Assembly (NCBI RefSeq): GCF_958979055.1
Contig: NC_084894.1
Coordinates: forward strand, 25,876,116-25,940,115
Direction: 5' to 3'
Source: Alnus glutinosa
Lineage: Eukaryota > Streptophyta > Magnoliopsida > Fagales > Betulaceae
Length of the DNA stretch: 64,000 nt
This document shows positions 44,411-55,835 of the stretch, one piece after another. How positions within the stretch are numbered: position 1 is the first letter of the stretch; each line of letters opens with the position of its first letter. The translations under genes were made by a program, and so were the position numbers. The notes beneath the pieces are model-generated. The model saw only the letters and a list, made by a program, of their open reading frames with translations. It was not told the DNA's origin and did no database searches.

Positions 44411-45705
44411 TGTGACGACTCATTTTTTATTTTTATTTTTTATATAAAATGCAAACGAGTCATCGCAGTGACACGACTACGTGTCGCTTTGTCAACATAG
44501 GCACATGCCCATACATGCACCTGATATACAGAATTACATCTACAGCGGAATAAATCATAATAAATTTAAACATAGCGGGAAAGCATAACTATAAATAAAC
44601 TTGTTAACTATACAAAAGTGAGCCATAACACAAGTCTATCTGTTTAAAGTTTAACTACATATAACTATTACAAAAGAATGGCTTAAACAAACTAATAGGT
44701 GACACATACATCACAAACCATATACAAAAGCACCCAAAAATAAGGACACCATAGTCCTAACCCACTAGGACTGTCGCTACGGGCTTCAATCGTAGTAACC
44801 CAAATAGTGTGCTATCGGATCATCGTCCGCCTCAGGGGTACTTGCAATCACAGGAATATCATCTACACGGTTGTGGTGGTGTCCACATCCGCATAGGTGA
44901 AATGATGAGTTCACCGCCTTAGTATGAAACACACTAAGACCTCAGTGGTATAAGACTAACTGAGTTTTTGCAAAGAACCAACCTTTATTTTATTTTTAGT
45001 CGTGCGAGCACTATATTAGTCACAATTTACCAATAGCTAATGCAGCAAACACCAACTATTCAGAAAACATTTAAAACATACTATATAGCTGTGAACATAT
45101 GTAGAAGTTTCAGTCATCCTTCTTTGGAAGATTATACATATATACCCCTTTATAATAACACTTTTTAACGGAGGCTCAGACATATGTGCACACGATCACT
45201 CCATCACAGATATCGCGTATACACATAAGTCTTAAGCAAAGAACATGGCATCTTACTCTTTTATACTAGGATAACATCCTTCAACAAAACACTCGCAACA
45301 CCATCTCTAATCGTATTTCAGTTTCGTGCCTTGAACGTCAGTAGATCATGAGAGCGCTAGAGTTAAACTCAATCATGCTAACACATCTTTCTTGAAGAAC
45401 AATAACAGTCAACCTTCCTAATTATAGACATGCCATTACTCGCATCTGGGGAGTTATGTATCCATGTATTTTCAAGTTCAATATATAACATCTTAACACA
45501 TGTGACTATTCGATAGAAATATAGATAAGCTCTTTTTCATTAAGACTCTTATGCATACTAATACGTCTAGCAAAAGCTACTCATAACATAAAAACATTAC
45601 TCATAAAACAATGTTATACATGATATGCATGAATTGGGGCTAATATTGCTGCTGATACTGTTATCCTGCTGATACTGTTATGCTGTTGATACTGCTGATA
45701 CTGTT
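44411..45705 (+). mobile_element. TGTGACGACC-family LTR-type element, copy C (truncated)
   Basis: It starts TGTGACGACTCA and matches copy B from 17035 (acgactacgtgtcgct, atcatctacacggttgtggt, the arrays of gatactg near 45650-45705), with clear divergence. The match stops in the minisatellite, and no TG...CA partner end or matching duplication of the left flank (gaagc) was found, so the right part is missing. Confidence 0.8.
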
Positions 45706-46649
45706 ATTCGTTCATTCTCTATCCTGTCAATATTTTGTGCATGCCTTTTTATTTCTATCTTTCGTTCTCTCCTCTCATATGCTAAAGCAAGCTCCTCTCT
45801 ACTCTCTCTCTCTTTACACAAAGAAGGCAGCCGAGCCCCTCAACTGCCGCTACACCGTACTGCGCACCTCAGCCCCTTTGATTGCTCTGCCATCGACTGC
45901 TCCTGTGACTTCAACAAGGAGTTCAAGTTTGGATTGTTTTCTCTCTCTATGTTATATTATGTGAATAGAGATTGAACATACGTTTTAGAGAATGAGCACA
46001 TTATATTATCTTTCGAAAAGATGAAATGTTTTGGAGTTAAACCGTTTTAGAGAATGGTTTGAGGTTTTGTCAAACAAATCCTAAGCATTCCTAGTAGGCT
46101 CTCTACATTTGGCTTTATTCTAAGAACAATATTAGGGGTACTAAATTTTTTACCAAGAGATGAGCACTAAGATGATGTAAAATTTATTTATTGAAAATGA
46201 TCCAAACAATTAATAAAAAAAATGCTATGGGTACTAATAAATAAGATCCACATCATCTTAGTAACCATCACTTAATTAAAGATTTAGTACATATAGTATT
46301 TCTCTTACTCTATGAATTTAAATTTCAATAAAATATCATGTCAATCACCATTTATAATCGCTTTAATAAAGCATGCTAACACTAAAACGTTTTGGTGTCC
46401 CATTGTACCACAACAGCGACTTAAAAACTAGTACTTCGAGAACTAACGATTTGTAATTTAGGCCAACTACATAGTCCGATTTTGCATTTACTCCTATAAA
46501 TTCATATCATTACGATTCAATGAATCAATTTCGGTCCATGTTGTATAGCTAATAATTCATATATTTCATAACTAACCCTGTCTTAAAAAAATATATATAT
46601 TCTAGAGATTATTGATTACAAGAATAAACTCTTGAGATGATGTGGGGCT
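45706..46649. other. Intergenic with a TNL 5'-flank relic
   Basis: A CT-rich block at 45710-45960 precedes AT-rich sequence. At 46355-46445 aatcgctttaataaagcatg and acgttttggtgtcccat match 52170-52240 upstream of TNL2, so an extra duplicated TNL 5' flank is likely. The 94-codon ORF at 45680-45964 shows no domain. Confidence 0.5.
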
Positions 46650-47600
46650 TCATCACGTTATCTTGAAGGGTGATTTGCTGACAGTTGTAACTGCAAGTAA
46701 AGCGGCAGAGCAAAATTGGAGTTGATATAACCAGATTGCTGAGGATACAAAAGGAATATAAAAATGATAGGAAGATGACATATCTCTCATATAAAGAGAT
46801 AGTCCAATTTTGCTACACACACGCCTGCAAAAGCAACAATAAAACGAAGTCATGAATTGTGAAATTGTATCCAAAAATTCCAATTTGTATGTATGAAGTT
46901 CCAAAAATTCCAAATTTTTAGAGCTTTGGCTCTAGTTTTCTTGGTATCAATGAAGATTAATAAAATTTACGAAAAAAAAAAAAACCCATTAAATTTATTA
47001 TTTATATGAACCTCTTAATATGGAATTTTGTTTATGTATGTTGGGAATTGGGCCAACAGGGTTATACGGCCCACTAGAATCTCATAACCAGCCCATAAGC
47101 CCATTAGTAGGTACAAATAATCCAGCCCGGCAAGAGAATGCGCACCATGTCCAATCTCATGATTGGGTTGAAACGTCTACGAAAGCAGTTATATGAAAAA
47201 TGTTATAAAAGAGATGTTTAGGGTACGTAGGCAAAAATGGACTCTTTGGACCTAACTCAAAACTCTGATTTAACATATTTATAATTTTTTTAAAAAATAT
47301 ATATATATATATACTGATTTTTTTTTTTTAACCCATTCCTTTAAACCTTGGTTTAATATCTATTTTCCTTCCGTCTAATTCTTCCGACTCCTTCCTTGTG
47401 TTCTTTCTTTGTCTTTCTTTTATACATACGAAACTTCCTTCAAATTTCAGTAGACTCTTTTTTTATGAAGATCTTGTCAAAATTAATTATTATTATTTAA
47501 ATTACTCGTTTGGGAGATGTGTAAGTGAGAGTGAATATATATGCTTTATAATGGGACTTGAAAAGCCCACACATAAATTAAGAGTAATGTTAATATTGAG
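46650..47600. repeat. Segmental duplication, copy 2
   Basis: Paralogue of 41600-43560 without the hAT-like element. It shares ctcatataaagagatagtcc, tgaagattaataaaattta, the gttgggaattgggcc block and gggagatgtgtaagtgagag. Confidence 0.75.
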
Positions 47601-48256
47601 AAAAGAGTTACAAGCACTTAAAAAATAAGAGTTAAAAAAATAAAAATTAAATTTAGTATTGTTAATAAAGAAGTAGAAAAGATTTGTAATGTTTAAGTTA
47701 TTTCTTTATAAATAGAGTTTTGCATACAATTAAATAAATCAAGAAAAAAAAAATGTAGTCAAGAAAAATCTTTAATGTGTAAACGTAAGTCATAGATTAA
47801 ACCCACCATAATTCTCTATCTCTCTTTTTTGTTTTCAACTTTTTGAGATTATGGCCCCGTTTAGTAATCTCCTTCCCCTGTGGGAGAATTTTTTTGTTGA
47901 GTGAGAATAAAAAGTGATTGATGTAATATAAAATATAAATAATTTATATGAAAAAATGAAAAAAAATTTGTATTGTAGTGAATTTTTTTATTTAAATAAT
48001 AATAAAAAAATTATTGATGTGATATAAAAAATAAAAAAAAAAGTTAAGAATATTTTGAATTAATATTTTTTTGAGAGAGGTAAAAATAAGGAAAAGGAAA
48101 AAGAGGGAGAGTTATTAAAAAAAATGTGAAATTATCCCATCAATTCTTAAATTTTTTATTTTTTAATAATAACTATCCAAAGAGTACCTCCCTATTTTAA
48201 GTCAGTCCTTCCCATAAAAATGTCAGGACCCGTAGTCACCGAAAAAATTCGAGCTC
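47601..48256. other. AT-rich intergenic sequence, no gene
   Basis: Runs of A/T and short relatives of ttattgatgtgatataaaaa, also present near 41080 and 47925. Nothing coding. Confidence 0.4.
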
Positions 48257-48479
48257 GTCTATACGGAGGACGAGGGTCAGACCCTCGTCCGACCCTCGTC
48301 CTACGTGTCAAATTATTTATTCTTTTTTTATTATTTAATTAAAAAAAAAAAGAAGAAGGAAAAAATCTACTGAAAATGAGTCTTCACCTTTTCTTCCCCC
48401 CATTTTCATCAACCTCATCCCCAAATTTCAAAATCCCCTCAAAACGCACCCCCATCTCCACCACGCACGCTCACCGTAG

Positions 48480-48745
48480 TTCGCCGACTAGTAGCGCCGA
48501 AAAGCTGATTTCATTTTCCCCCAGTCAGCTTGTCACCCAAAAATCCTCCCTCCATGCTCCATCTCCATCTTCCCTCTACCCACCGCCGACCCAACCGCCT
48601 AGCACTGGTGACACAGCAACCACCATATCCGGCGACCTCCTTTAAGCTTTTCACCCAAAAATCCCTCCCTCCATCTCCATCTCTTCCCTCTTCCCCCCCA
48701 CCCACCGTTGACCCCGCTGAGCACCGGTGACACAACAACCCCTCC
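48480..48745 (+). repeat. Tandem ~130-bp CT-rich duplication inside the element
   Basis: tcacccaaaaatcc...ccaccgccgac...gcactggtgacacagcaacc (from 48535) is repeated from 48652 with changes. It lies inside the left TIR/subterminal zone and gives only Ser/Pro-rich ORFs. Confidence 0.65.
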
Positions 48746-49274
48746 CTCCATCTCCAAAACCTGCATCACGCATTCACACGTGGCTTCTCTCCCATTTCTT
48801 TCCCCATTTCAAAATCTCCCAAATTTCAAAATCCCCTCAATCCTCACCCCCATCTTCGGACCACTGCAGTCGCCGCCCTTCGTAGCTCGCCGCCGACCAA
48901 CTTCTGTCTCACTCTCTACAGTCAGTTTCTTTCTCTCTCTGACTTATCCATGGGTTTTTCTTGATTTCTCGGTATGGGTTGGTGTTAATCTTGAGTTTTG
49001 AAGGAATATTGGCAATGGGTCTTGAAGGAAAATGAGATAGTATGCGTTTTTTTGTGGGTTTTTATTTTTTATGATTGTTATTGATGAAAGGCTAGGCTTT
49101 TAAATCTCTCAGTCTGTTTCTTGAGTGCTCTTAGATTATAGAGTTTTGTGGGTATTAATTTGCTGCCAAGAAAAAAGAAACGCCGGAGAATCACATGAAA
49201 TAATTTCCAACAAATTTGGTTTCAATGCAAAAGTGGTAACGCCGGAGAACCACATGAAATAATTTCCAACAAAT

Positions 49275-50040
49275 TTGGTTTCAATAGATTACTGTAGGAG
49301 AGTGTTTGATGGAATGTGGAGTAAAGATTTGACGTCATGGAATACCATGCTGACAGGGTATGCAGTTAATGGGTGTATACAAGATGCTATGGAGGTTTTG
49401 TATGAGATGGTTGAGTCTGGCATTAAACCGGATGCAGTAACCTTTATTGCCTTACTATCCGGTTGTAGCCATGCAGGGCTTACTGATGAGGGACAAAGAT
49501 TGTTCAAAAAAATGAAGAAGGTTTATTGGGTGTCACCGACTCTAGAGCATTATGCTTGTTTAGTGGATATGTTGGGTAGAGCTGGGAGGATAAAAGAGGC
49601 ACTAGAGGTAGTGAAATTCATGCCTATGAGGCCGAGTGGGAGCATTTGGGGATCATTACTCATGATCAATTCATGCCGGCTGTATGGCAATGTTTCTGTT
49701 GGAGAGGTTATTGCAGAGCAATTGTTTAAGCTTGAACCTAGCAATCCTGGGAATGAAGAAGGATGCAGGGTGCAGTTGGATCCAAATAAAACATAGAATT
49801 CACACTTTCGTGGCAGGAGGAGGTTTTGAATTTCGTAATTCTGCTGAGTATAAGAAGGTTTGGAATGAACTCATGGATGCTATGGAAGAAATTGGATATG
49901 TCCCTAAAACAGATGTTGTACTTCATGATGTAAATGAAGAAATAAAAGCAATGTGGGTTTGTGGGCATAGTGAACGACTAGCAACTGTATTTGCACTAAT
50001 TCACACTGAGATAATGATTCCTATGTTTTTTTTTTTTTCC
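49275..50040 (+). pseudogene. PPR protein fragment (PLS class, E/E+ C-terminus)
   Basis: The frame from 49290 reads RRVFDGMWSKDLTSWNTMLT, GIKPDAVTFIALLSGCSHAG and LVDMLGRAGRIKEALEVV, classic P/L/S repeats of organelle RNA-editing PPR proteins. The E motif starts at IWGSLL (with two extra residues, MI) up to LEPSNPGN, then the frame is lost. It resumes in another frame as MKKDAGCSWIQIKHRIHTFV, VWNELMDAMEEIGYVPKTD and WVCGHSERLATVFALIH (E+ and start of DYW). About 20 codons of the E domain are missing at the break (49750 area), and the DYW remainder is absent. The N-terminal repeats are also missing. It sits inside a Pack-MULE-like element, so it is a captured, dead fragment. Confidence 0.88.
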
Positions 50041-50234
50041 TAAAACGAACAAAAATTTGAAGAACAATTGAAATTTGGTAAGGCTCATACATGAATTATT
50101 ATTATATCAAAATAATACATGAAATGTCCAATACTAAATATATCAAAATTTCACTGGTTACTATAAACATTCTAATCAGATTATCAGGACATAAAGGAGG
50201 CAAAGAAACTCTTCTACATTGGGAATCCAACAAT

Positions 50235-50464
50235 AATCTAAGCTGCCTGTAATGAATCTCAAAGGAAGAGTTCCATTTCTCCAGGAATTCAATTGCCTTC
50301 GAACGCAAAACAGATGCAACAGCTGGTGGAGTATGGAGAGACATATTTCTTCTGAACCCGATACTCAAACTCAGTAACTAATTGATGTTCTCAACAAGGA
50401 TGGTTTTGAAAACCTTTGACCGCATGAAGAGTTCATCAATTACGAGAAGTGTGAGATACCTTAC
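50235..50464 (-). pseudogene. UVSSA-like (VHS/ENTH-type) gene fragment
   Basis: After an acceptor-like TTGTTGCAG (minus strand, ending 50465) the frame reads VRYLTLLVIDELFMRSKVFK, TILVENIN, a TAG stop in place of an expected Gln, then LLSLSIGFRRNMSLHTP and VASVLRSKAIEFLEKWNSSF, then EIHYRQLRL before similarity ends. The pattern is that of the N-terminal helical domain of plant UVSSA homologues (transcription-coupled repair), recalled from family knowledge, not searched. The stop and truncation make it a relic captured by the element. Confidence 0.55.
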
Positions 50465-51198
50465 CTGCAACAAATTATGTCGAGATCAAATCAATGTTCA
50501 CCAAAGCCTTCTTTCTCTTGAAACAACAGCAATATTGCAAACAAAAGACTATGTACTACTTGGGTAAACAAAAACAAAAACAAAACGGCACATTTAATTG
50601 AGAATTTTGAATGAAAGGTCAGCAGAGAAAATTAAAAAAACAATAATAAGTGTGTCGACTTCCAACAAAATTAACACAAAAGTTCAATCAACACAATAAA
50701 ATGAAAACAGAACACCAAATCACCAATGATCTTTATCTATGAGGGGGAAAAAAGGAAGAGGAGCATAGATAGTGTTACAGAAATGAAGATACTCAATTGA
50801 GAACCAACAGAACTGTATCAAAGAAAAAGAGCGGCGAAACTGTTACCAACTTACCGGAATCAAATAGAGGTAGAATTTCGCCGAAATGAATGTAGAAGGG
50901 AATACATACAGAAAGAGCCCGAAAAGAAACACAAAATTGTCATAAAAAATAGCAAAGAGATCAAAAACAACCACTAAACAAAAGCCATGAAAGCACAATA
51001 TATAAAGTTTATTCTTTAAGAAAAGGACAGGCTAAACAGTCAAATTTATTCTTTAACAAGTTCTGAACCCACAAGAATTCACTAAACACCACGAACAACG
51101 AAAAGAACCAAAACGCAACAAACCAAAACGCAACAAAGAAAACCAAAAACCCATGAAAGAGAAGCCCAAAACAAGACCAAACACGATCATGCGATTAC

Positions 51199-51423
51199 CC
51201 ATTAGGGAGCCTGTCGACGAATGGGAGCAACATTTTGTGCTTGGAGCCTCCTTCGGAGGCGAGCCCAGCGTGCATCTCGACGGCCATGGCATCCACCACC
51301 TACCTCAGCCTCCCCACCGTGGTCTCGCACCCTTCCTCCAGCTCCACGAGCACGCCCACCTCTCCACGGCTTCCTCCGGCTCTTCATTCTCCTCACCATC
51401 ACCACTGCCGCCACCCTCCCCAT
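51199..51423 (-). pseudogene. Hexokinase exon 1 fragment
   Basis: Minus-strand reading: MGRVAAVVMVRRMKSRRKPW (membrane-anchor start as in type B plant hexokinases). After a one-base frame change comes VELEEGCETTVGRLR, a TAG in place of Gln, then [20 protein letters not shown] and [12 protein letters not shown]. It stops at a GTAATC donor at the usual exon 1/intron 1 boundary. The remaining catalytic protein is absent. The frameshift and stop show it is dead. It lies inside the Pack-MULE-like element, near its right TIR. Confidence 0.85.
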
Positions 51424-51917
51424 CTCCCCAATCCCCTCCGATCACTCACGCCATCCGGATCCGACGCCGCTTGGCCTCCCTCCTATGACTCTCCCCTAAA
51501 CCACGCCGCTTCGACATGCACTCGCACGCACAAACATACCCACCGCACGCCCTTACAGTCTTCAAACACTCAAAACGACGGCCTTGTCGGGTTTCTCTCC
51601 TTTGAAAAATCGAAACGGTTCGCCAGTAGCTCCCCGGGACGGTTCGCCGGCGGGTTCGACGGCAATACTTGCCGGTCAAGCGGCGTAGATGAGTTGTTCA
51701 TACAAAGTGTGGTGTGTATGGACAGTGGAGATGGGGTGAGTTTTGAGGAGATTTTGAAATTTTGGGGATGAGTTTGATGAAAATGGGGGAAGAAAATGGC
51801 GTTTTCAGTAGGTTTATTATTATTATTTTTTTTAATCAAATAATAAAAAAAGAATAAATAATTTGACACGTAGGACAAGGGTCGGACGAGGGTCTGACCC
51901 TCGTCCTCCGTATAGAC

Positions 51918-52411
51918 AATTCAGTCTTCGCTTTGACGACTTTTCCACTACACAGCAAGAGCATCCACATTCATGATGACCCACACAGTAAATTGATTCT
52001 TAATTTTAATTAAAAAAATGATTTTATTTTATTTTAAATATCGTGTAAACAATTATTTTATTATATTTTCAGTCTTTAGTGTTATTAATGACTGAAAAAA
52101 GGCAATGACGACTTTTAAAGGTCTCTAATTTCGACCACTTTTCCACGACGCCGAAAGCGGGAATCTACTTTACAATCGCTTTAATTAATAAAGCATGCTA
52201 CACCAAAGACGTTTTGGTGTCCCATCGCACCACAACATGACAGCCACTTTAAAACTTCAATAAACAAACTTTAATGCTTGCAGTAGTTTCCTCGAAATTT
52301 CCTCACTTTGACGGATTTATTTTATTTCCATTGTAGCATGTATTATTAGCCCTTTTAACTTTGTGTGAAATGCTCTTAAAGTTGTTTATAACCGACAAAA
52401 AAAAGAAAGAA
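51918..52411. other. TNL2 distal 5' flank, with an extra copy of the promoter block
   Basis: aatttcgaccacttttccac + gacgcc at 52128-52152 is a second, upstream copy of the block that precedes TNL1 and TNL2, followed by tttaataaagcatgctac, also found at 46360. This implies a tandem duplication of a TNL 5' region. No ORF of note. Confidence 0.55.
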
Positions 52412-52576
52412 GCAATTTCGACCAGTTTTCCACGACGCCAAAATTAGCGGGGATTTACTTTTCCTTTTTTCGAGCAACAACAGGGAAGGGGGAAGGTGGG
52501 TGGAGACGAAAGCGGGTATCGGATTTTCTTGCATAGATATTATACAGCGCTAATTAATCAGAGCCTACTGCTTAGT
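52412..52576 (+). promoter_or_regulatory. Conserved proximal promoter of TNL2
   Basis: It shares gcaatttcgaccagttttcc, the gggaaggggg tract, gacgaaagcggg and ttgcatagatatta (TATA-like, about 52529-52542) with TNL1 at similar spacing to the ATG. Confidence 0.6.
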
Positions 52577-53142
52577 ATGTTTCCGATGGCTTCCATGACC
52601 TCTGAAACAGCTTCTTCTTCTTCTTCTTCTTCTTCTTCTTTGCCTCAACGGGAATACCAATACGATGTTTTTCTCAGTTTTAGAGGCGAAGACACCCGCA
52701 ACAACTTTACGAGCCATCTGTACGCCGCTTTGGATAAAAAAGGAATTAAGACCTTTAGGGACAACGACGAACTTGAGAGAGGAAGACCCATTCGGCCAGA
52801 TCTCCTGATAGCCATAGAAGAATCGAGGTTTTCCATCATCATTCTCTCAAGAAACTATGCGTCGTCGACGTGGTGCTTAGATGAACTTGCAAAGATTGTT
52901 GAGTGCATGAAACAGACGAGGCTCACAGTTTTTCCTGTTTTCTACGACGTGGATCCCTCTGACGTACGCCAAGCTGGGAGGGGGAGTTTACTCGTTCATC
53001 AAAAAATGAAACAAAAAACTGGGACGGGGAGTTTTGCGCAGGCCTTTGCTGAACATTCCAAGGAGAACAGAGAGAGGGTGCAAAGATGGAGAGATGCTTT
53101 GATAGAAGTGGCCGATGCATCCGGATGGCATGTAAAGGACAG
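52577..53142 (+). CDS. TNL2 exon 1: TIR domain with an in-frame insertion
   Basis: The TIR starts YDVFLSFRGEDTRNNFTSHL after a Ser-rich leader (poly-TCT). Catalytic Glu in STWCLDEL is intact. After QAGRGS it has 15 extra residues (LLVHQKMKQKTGTGS) not in TNL1, then FAQAFAEHSKENRERVQRW. The extra piece ends with a second G-x-G-S, suggesting local duplication plus foreign sequence. The longer frame from 52496 lacks support: the MFPMAS start is shared with TNL1. Donor GTGACA after 53142. Confidence 0.88.
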
Positions 53143-53817
53143 GTGACAATTTTCTTTCTTCTTCCACTGAGAATTTTCTGATTTTGACTGCAAAAATGAA
53201 CACTTAATTCTCTTACGTTAGATATTTATGTCATACTTCTTTAATTTTCTCGTACGCCAAGTAAATTTATGTGTCATGAACTAGTTAGCAAATACGTATA
53301 AATTAGAGCTAACCAATCGTATACTCATATTATATGTGTGTACGTGTACGTACATATACAGGAAAAAGTTGTAGAACTGATAAGAGCTAATTAAACAAAG
53401 GTCCCAATTAAACACATACTGCACTGCAGTCTAACAAGAATCCCACGCTTGGAAATTATTTGGGTTGTGCATAAATTCTTGTTAATAACAAAATAATATT
53501 AATCCGAAATTAACAATAATAAGATAAATATAACGTAAGATGTTAAAATAAGAGCAAGAAAAAATCTCACAATACTATAAAATCATGTGATAATATCGTC
53601 TTTAAAGGTTAATTTCGTGCTTTTAGAGTATTCAACTCGGTGCGATTAGGTTTTTTGACATGCAACTTTTTATAATTGAATTCTAGCGTCTAGCTTCGTT
53701 AAGGAAGTACTTCTAAATACGAAGGTCAAATGAAGAACCGGTCCATTTCCTTGTGTATATATAATAATCTCAGATTATTATTATTATTTTTTATTTTTTT
53801 ATAACGCAATAAAATGA

Positions 53818-53821
<4 letters not shown>

Positions 53822-53879
<58 letters not shown>
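53822..53879. repeat. TA microsatellite
   Basis: About 28 TA units inside TNL2 intron 1. Confidence 0.95.
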
Positions 53880-53881
<2 letters not shown>

Positions 53882-54059
53882 CAAGTGCTCTTTGTTGAAC
53901 CACTTTATATACACGTGCTTCGTTATTTTTTATCAATAAAAAAAAAAAAATCATAATAGGAGGGTATTATGTAGTTTGAGAGGTCAATGGTAACTTTTTA
54001 AAGTTTTGGAAGATTGTAAATTGGATAAGAATTCAAATGATAAATTGGATGGTAATTTT

Positions 54060-54410
54060 TAGGGAGAATTTCACTTATAACTCTCAATCTTTCATCACTT
54101 TTGCAATTAAAGTATCTATTTTTAAAAAGTGTCAATTTCGGGTATCTATTTTTTAAATTTTTTAAATTTTAACCATCCGTTAGAATTTTTCGTTAAATTC
54201 TATTAAAATTTTTAAAATACCTTAGTTTTTTTTTATAAAAAAAAAAATTATAAATTTTTCAAATATTCAGACACGGGTATTTTTGCAAATTTCGCTAAAT
54301 TCTTACCAACACCAAATCCTTGAATTTTTTTTTCCTAAAAAGAAATGGGGTATTTTGAAAATTTTAATAGAATTTAACGAAAAATTATAACATAGGGTTA
54401 AAATTGAAAG

Positions 54411-54442
<32 letters not shown>

Positions 54443-54531
54443 TGGATACCTAAATTGACACTTTTTAAAGATTGATACTCTAATTGCAAAAGTGATAAAA
54501 GATCGGGGGTTATAAGTAAAATTATTCCTAA
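54060..54531. mobile_element. Foldback (palindromic) MITE
   Basis: The two halves are inverted copies over almost their full length: tcacttataactctcaatc near 54072 against the complement of 54495-54516, ttttgcaattaaagtatc against its partner near 54480, and cgttaaattctattaaaatt (54192) against the complement at 54360-54380. It lies in intron 1 and encodes nothing. Ends are approximate (agggagaa / ttattcct). Confidence 0.8.
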
Positions 54532-54616
54532 AAGTTTATGTTGAATTTACTGAATGTTTCCTTTTTTTTTTGACAATCTGTCTCATAAAAAAGATTATTC
54601 ATCTCCTTAATTGCAG

Positions 54617-55724
54617 GCCCGAGGCAGAAGTTATTGAAGAAATTGTTGTGGAGATACTTGATAAATTGAATTCTATAGTTCGGATGATTGTTTCTGATGA
54701 TATTTTTGGCATAGAGTCTCGTGTAGACAAAATGTTGAATTCATATTTAGGTATAGGGGTGGATGATGTTCGCTTTGTAGGAATATGTGGTATGGGCGGA
54801 ATTGGTAAAACAACTCTTGCACGTGCTATTTATGAAAGAATTACTTGTCAATTTGAAGCTAATTGCTTTCTTGCCAATGTTAGAGAAGAAGCTGGAAAAA
54901 ATGGTCTAGTTGCTTTACAAAAACAACTTCTTTCCAATACTATCCAAACAAAAAGCAGTATTAATATACAAAATGATTACGAGGGAGCTAATGTGATCAG
55001 AAACAGACTACGTTGTAAAAAAGTTCTTATCATTCTTGATGATGTGGATCAACTTGAACAATTACGTGCATTAGTAAAACATCGTTGCTGGTTTGGTGGA
55101 GGGAGCAGAATCATCGTAACAACTAGAAACAAGCGTTTGTTGATTGAACATGATGTGGCCGAAGATGGAATATATGAGGCTATGGGAATGAATTACAATG
55201 AAGCACTCCAACTCTTTTGTCAGAAAGCCTTCAAGGAAGACAGCCCCCCTAAAGATTTTGTGGAGCTGTCCAAGAAGTTTTTAAATTACGCTAAAGGCCT
55301 TCCTTTAGCCCTTGAAGTTTTGGGTTCATCTTTGTATCAAAGAAGTGAAGATGTATGGAAAAGCATGCTAAGAAAGCTAAAAGAAATCCCTGATGAGAAA
55401 ATCCACGATAAACTTCAAATAAGTTTTGATGGACTCTCAGATTTAGAGAAAAAAATATTTTTAGACATTGCTTGTTTCTTCAAGGGGGAGGACAAAGATC
55501 GTGTGGAAGATATACTAGAGAGTTTTGGTTTCCACCCAAAAATCGGTATAGATAATCTCATTAATAAGTCACTTATAACGATCTCAAGTAAACGATTGCA
55601 GTTGCATGATTTGTTAGAAGAAATGGGTCGAGAGATCGTTCGGCGTGAATCTTGTGAAGAGCCTGGCGGACGTAGTAGATTGTGGCTTTGGGAAGACATC
55701 CATCATGTGCTGACGAATAATACA
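54617..55724 (+). CDS. TNL2 exon 2: NB-ARC domain
   Basis: Opens R-PEAEVIEEIVVEIL and carries P-loop GMGGIGKTT, VLIILDDVDQLEQL, GSRIIVTTRNKRLL, GLPLALEVLGSSLY, KIFLDIACFFKGEDKDR and LHDLLEEMGREIV. All nucleotide-binding motifs are intact; RNBS-B reads TTRNK where TNL1 has TTRDK. It is 369 codons, one more than TNL1, and ends ACA before GTAAGT. Confidence 0.93.
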
Positions 55725-55835
55725 GTAAGTGGCAAGTAGAGAATATAAGCTAGTATTTTTGTATATATTTTCTGCACTTCTAGATTTTAATATATCTTTC
55801 ACTATACCAATTCTTTCTTTTTGGTTATATACCAG

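Larger units (their letters stand above)
48257..51917. mobile_element. Pack-MULE-like element with long TIRs carrying three host gene fragments
   Basis: Long inverted repeats bound the 3.66-kb unit: gtctatacggaggacgaggg at 48257 matches the complement of 51898-51917. The match extends, imperfectly, over about 180 bp (acgtgtcaaattatttattc; cccccattttcatcaa; cccaaatttcaaaatc). There is no transposase. Inside are pieces of a PPR gene (plus), a UVSSA-like gene (minus) and a hexokinase gene (minus), each broken. Long TIRs plus host gene pieces define a Pack-MULE. A clear 9-bp target duplication was not found; weak similarity of GTAGTCA (48230) to the complement of TTTGACGAC (51942) means the true TIR ends may lie a few bases further out. 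Confidence 0.82.
53143..54616 (+). other. TNL2 intron 1
   Basis: A 1474-bp intron between GTGACA and AATTGCAG. Its first ~200 bp match TNL1 intron 1. It contains a TA microsatellite (53822-53879) and a palindromic MITE (54060-54531), neither present at the same place in TNL1. Confidence 0.75.

Noticed and set aside
51053-51771. Plus-strand Pro/Ser-rich ORFs (111, 92 and 178 codons)
   Set aside because: Antisense of the hexokinase exon fragment and GC-rich TIR sequence.
52496-52576. Upstream in-frame Met extending TNL2 exon 1 by 27 residues
   Set aside because: The extension covers the conserved promoter/TATA-like region and is not open in TNL1; the MFPMAS start is shared by both genes.
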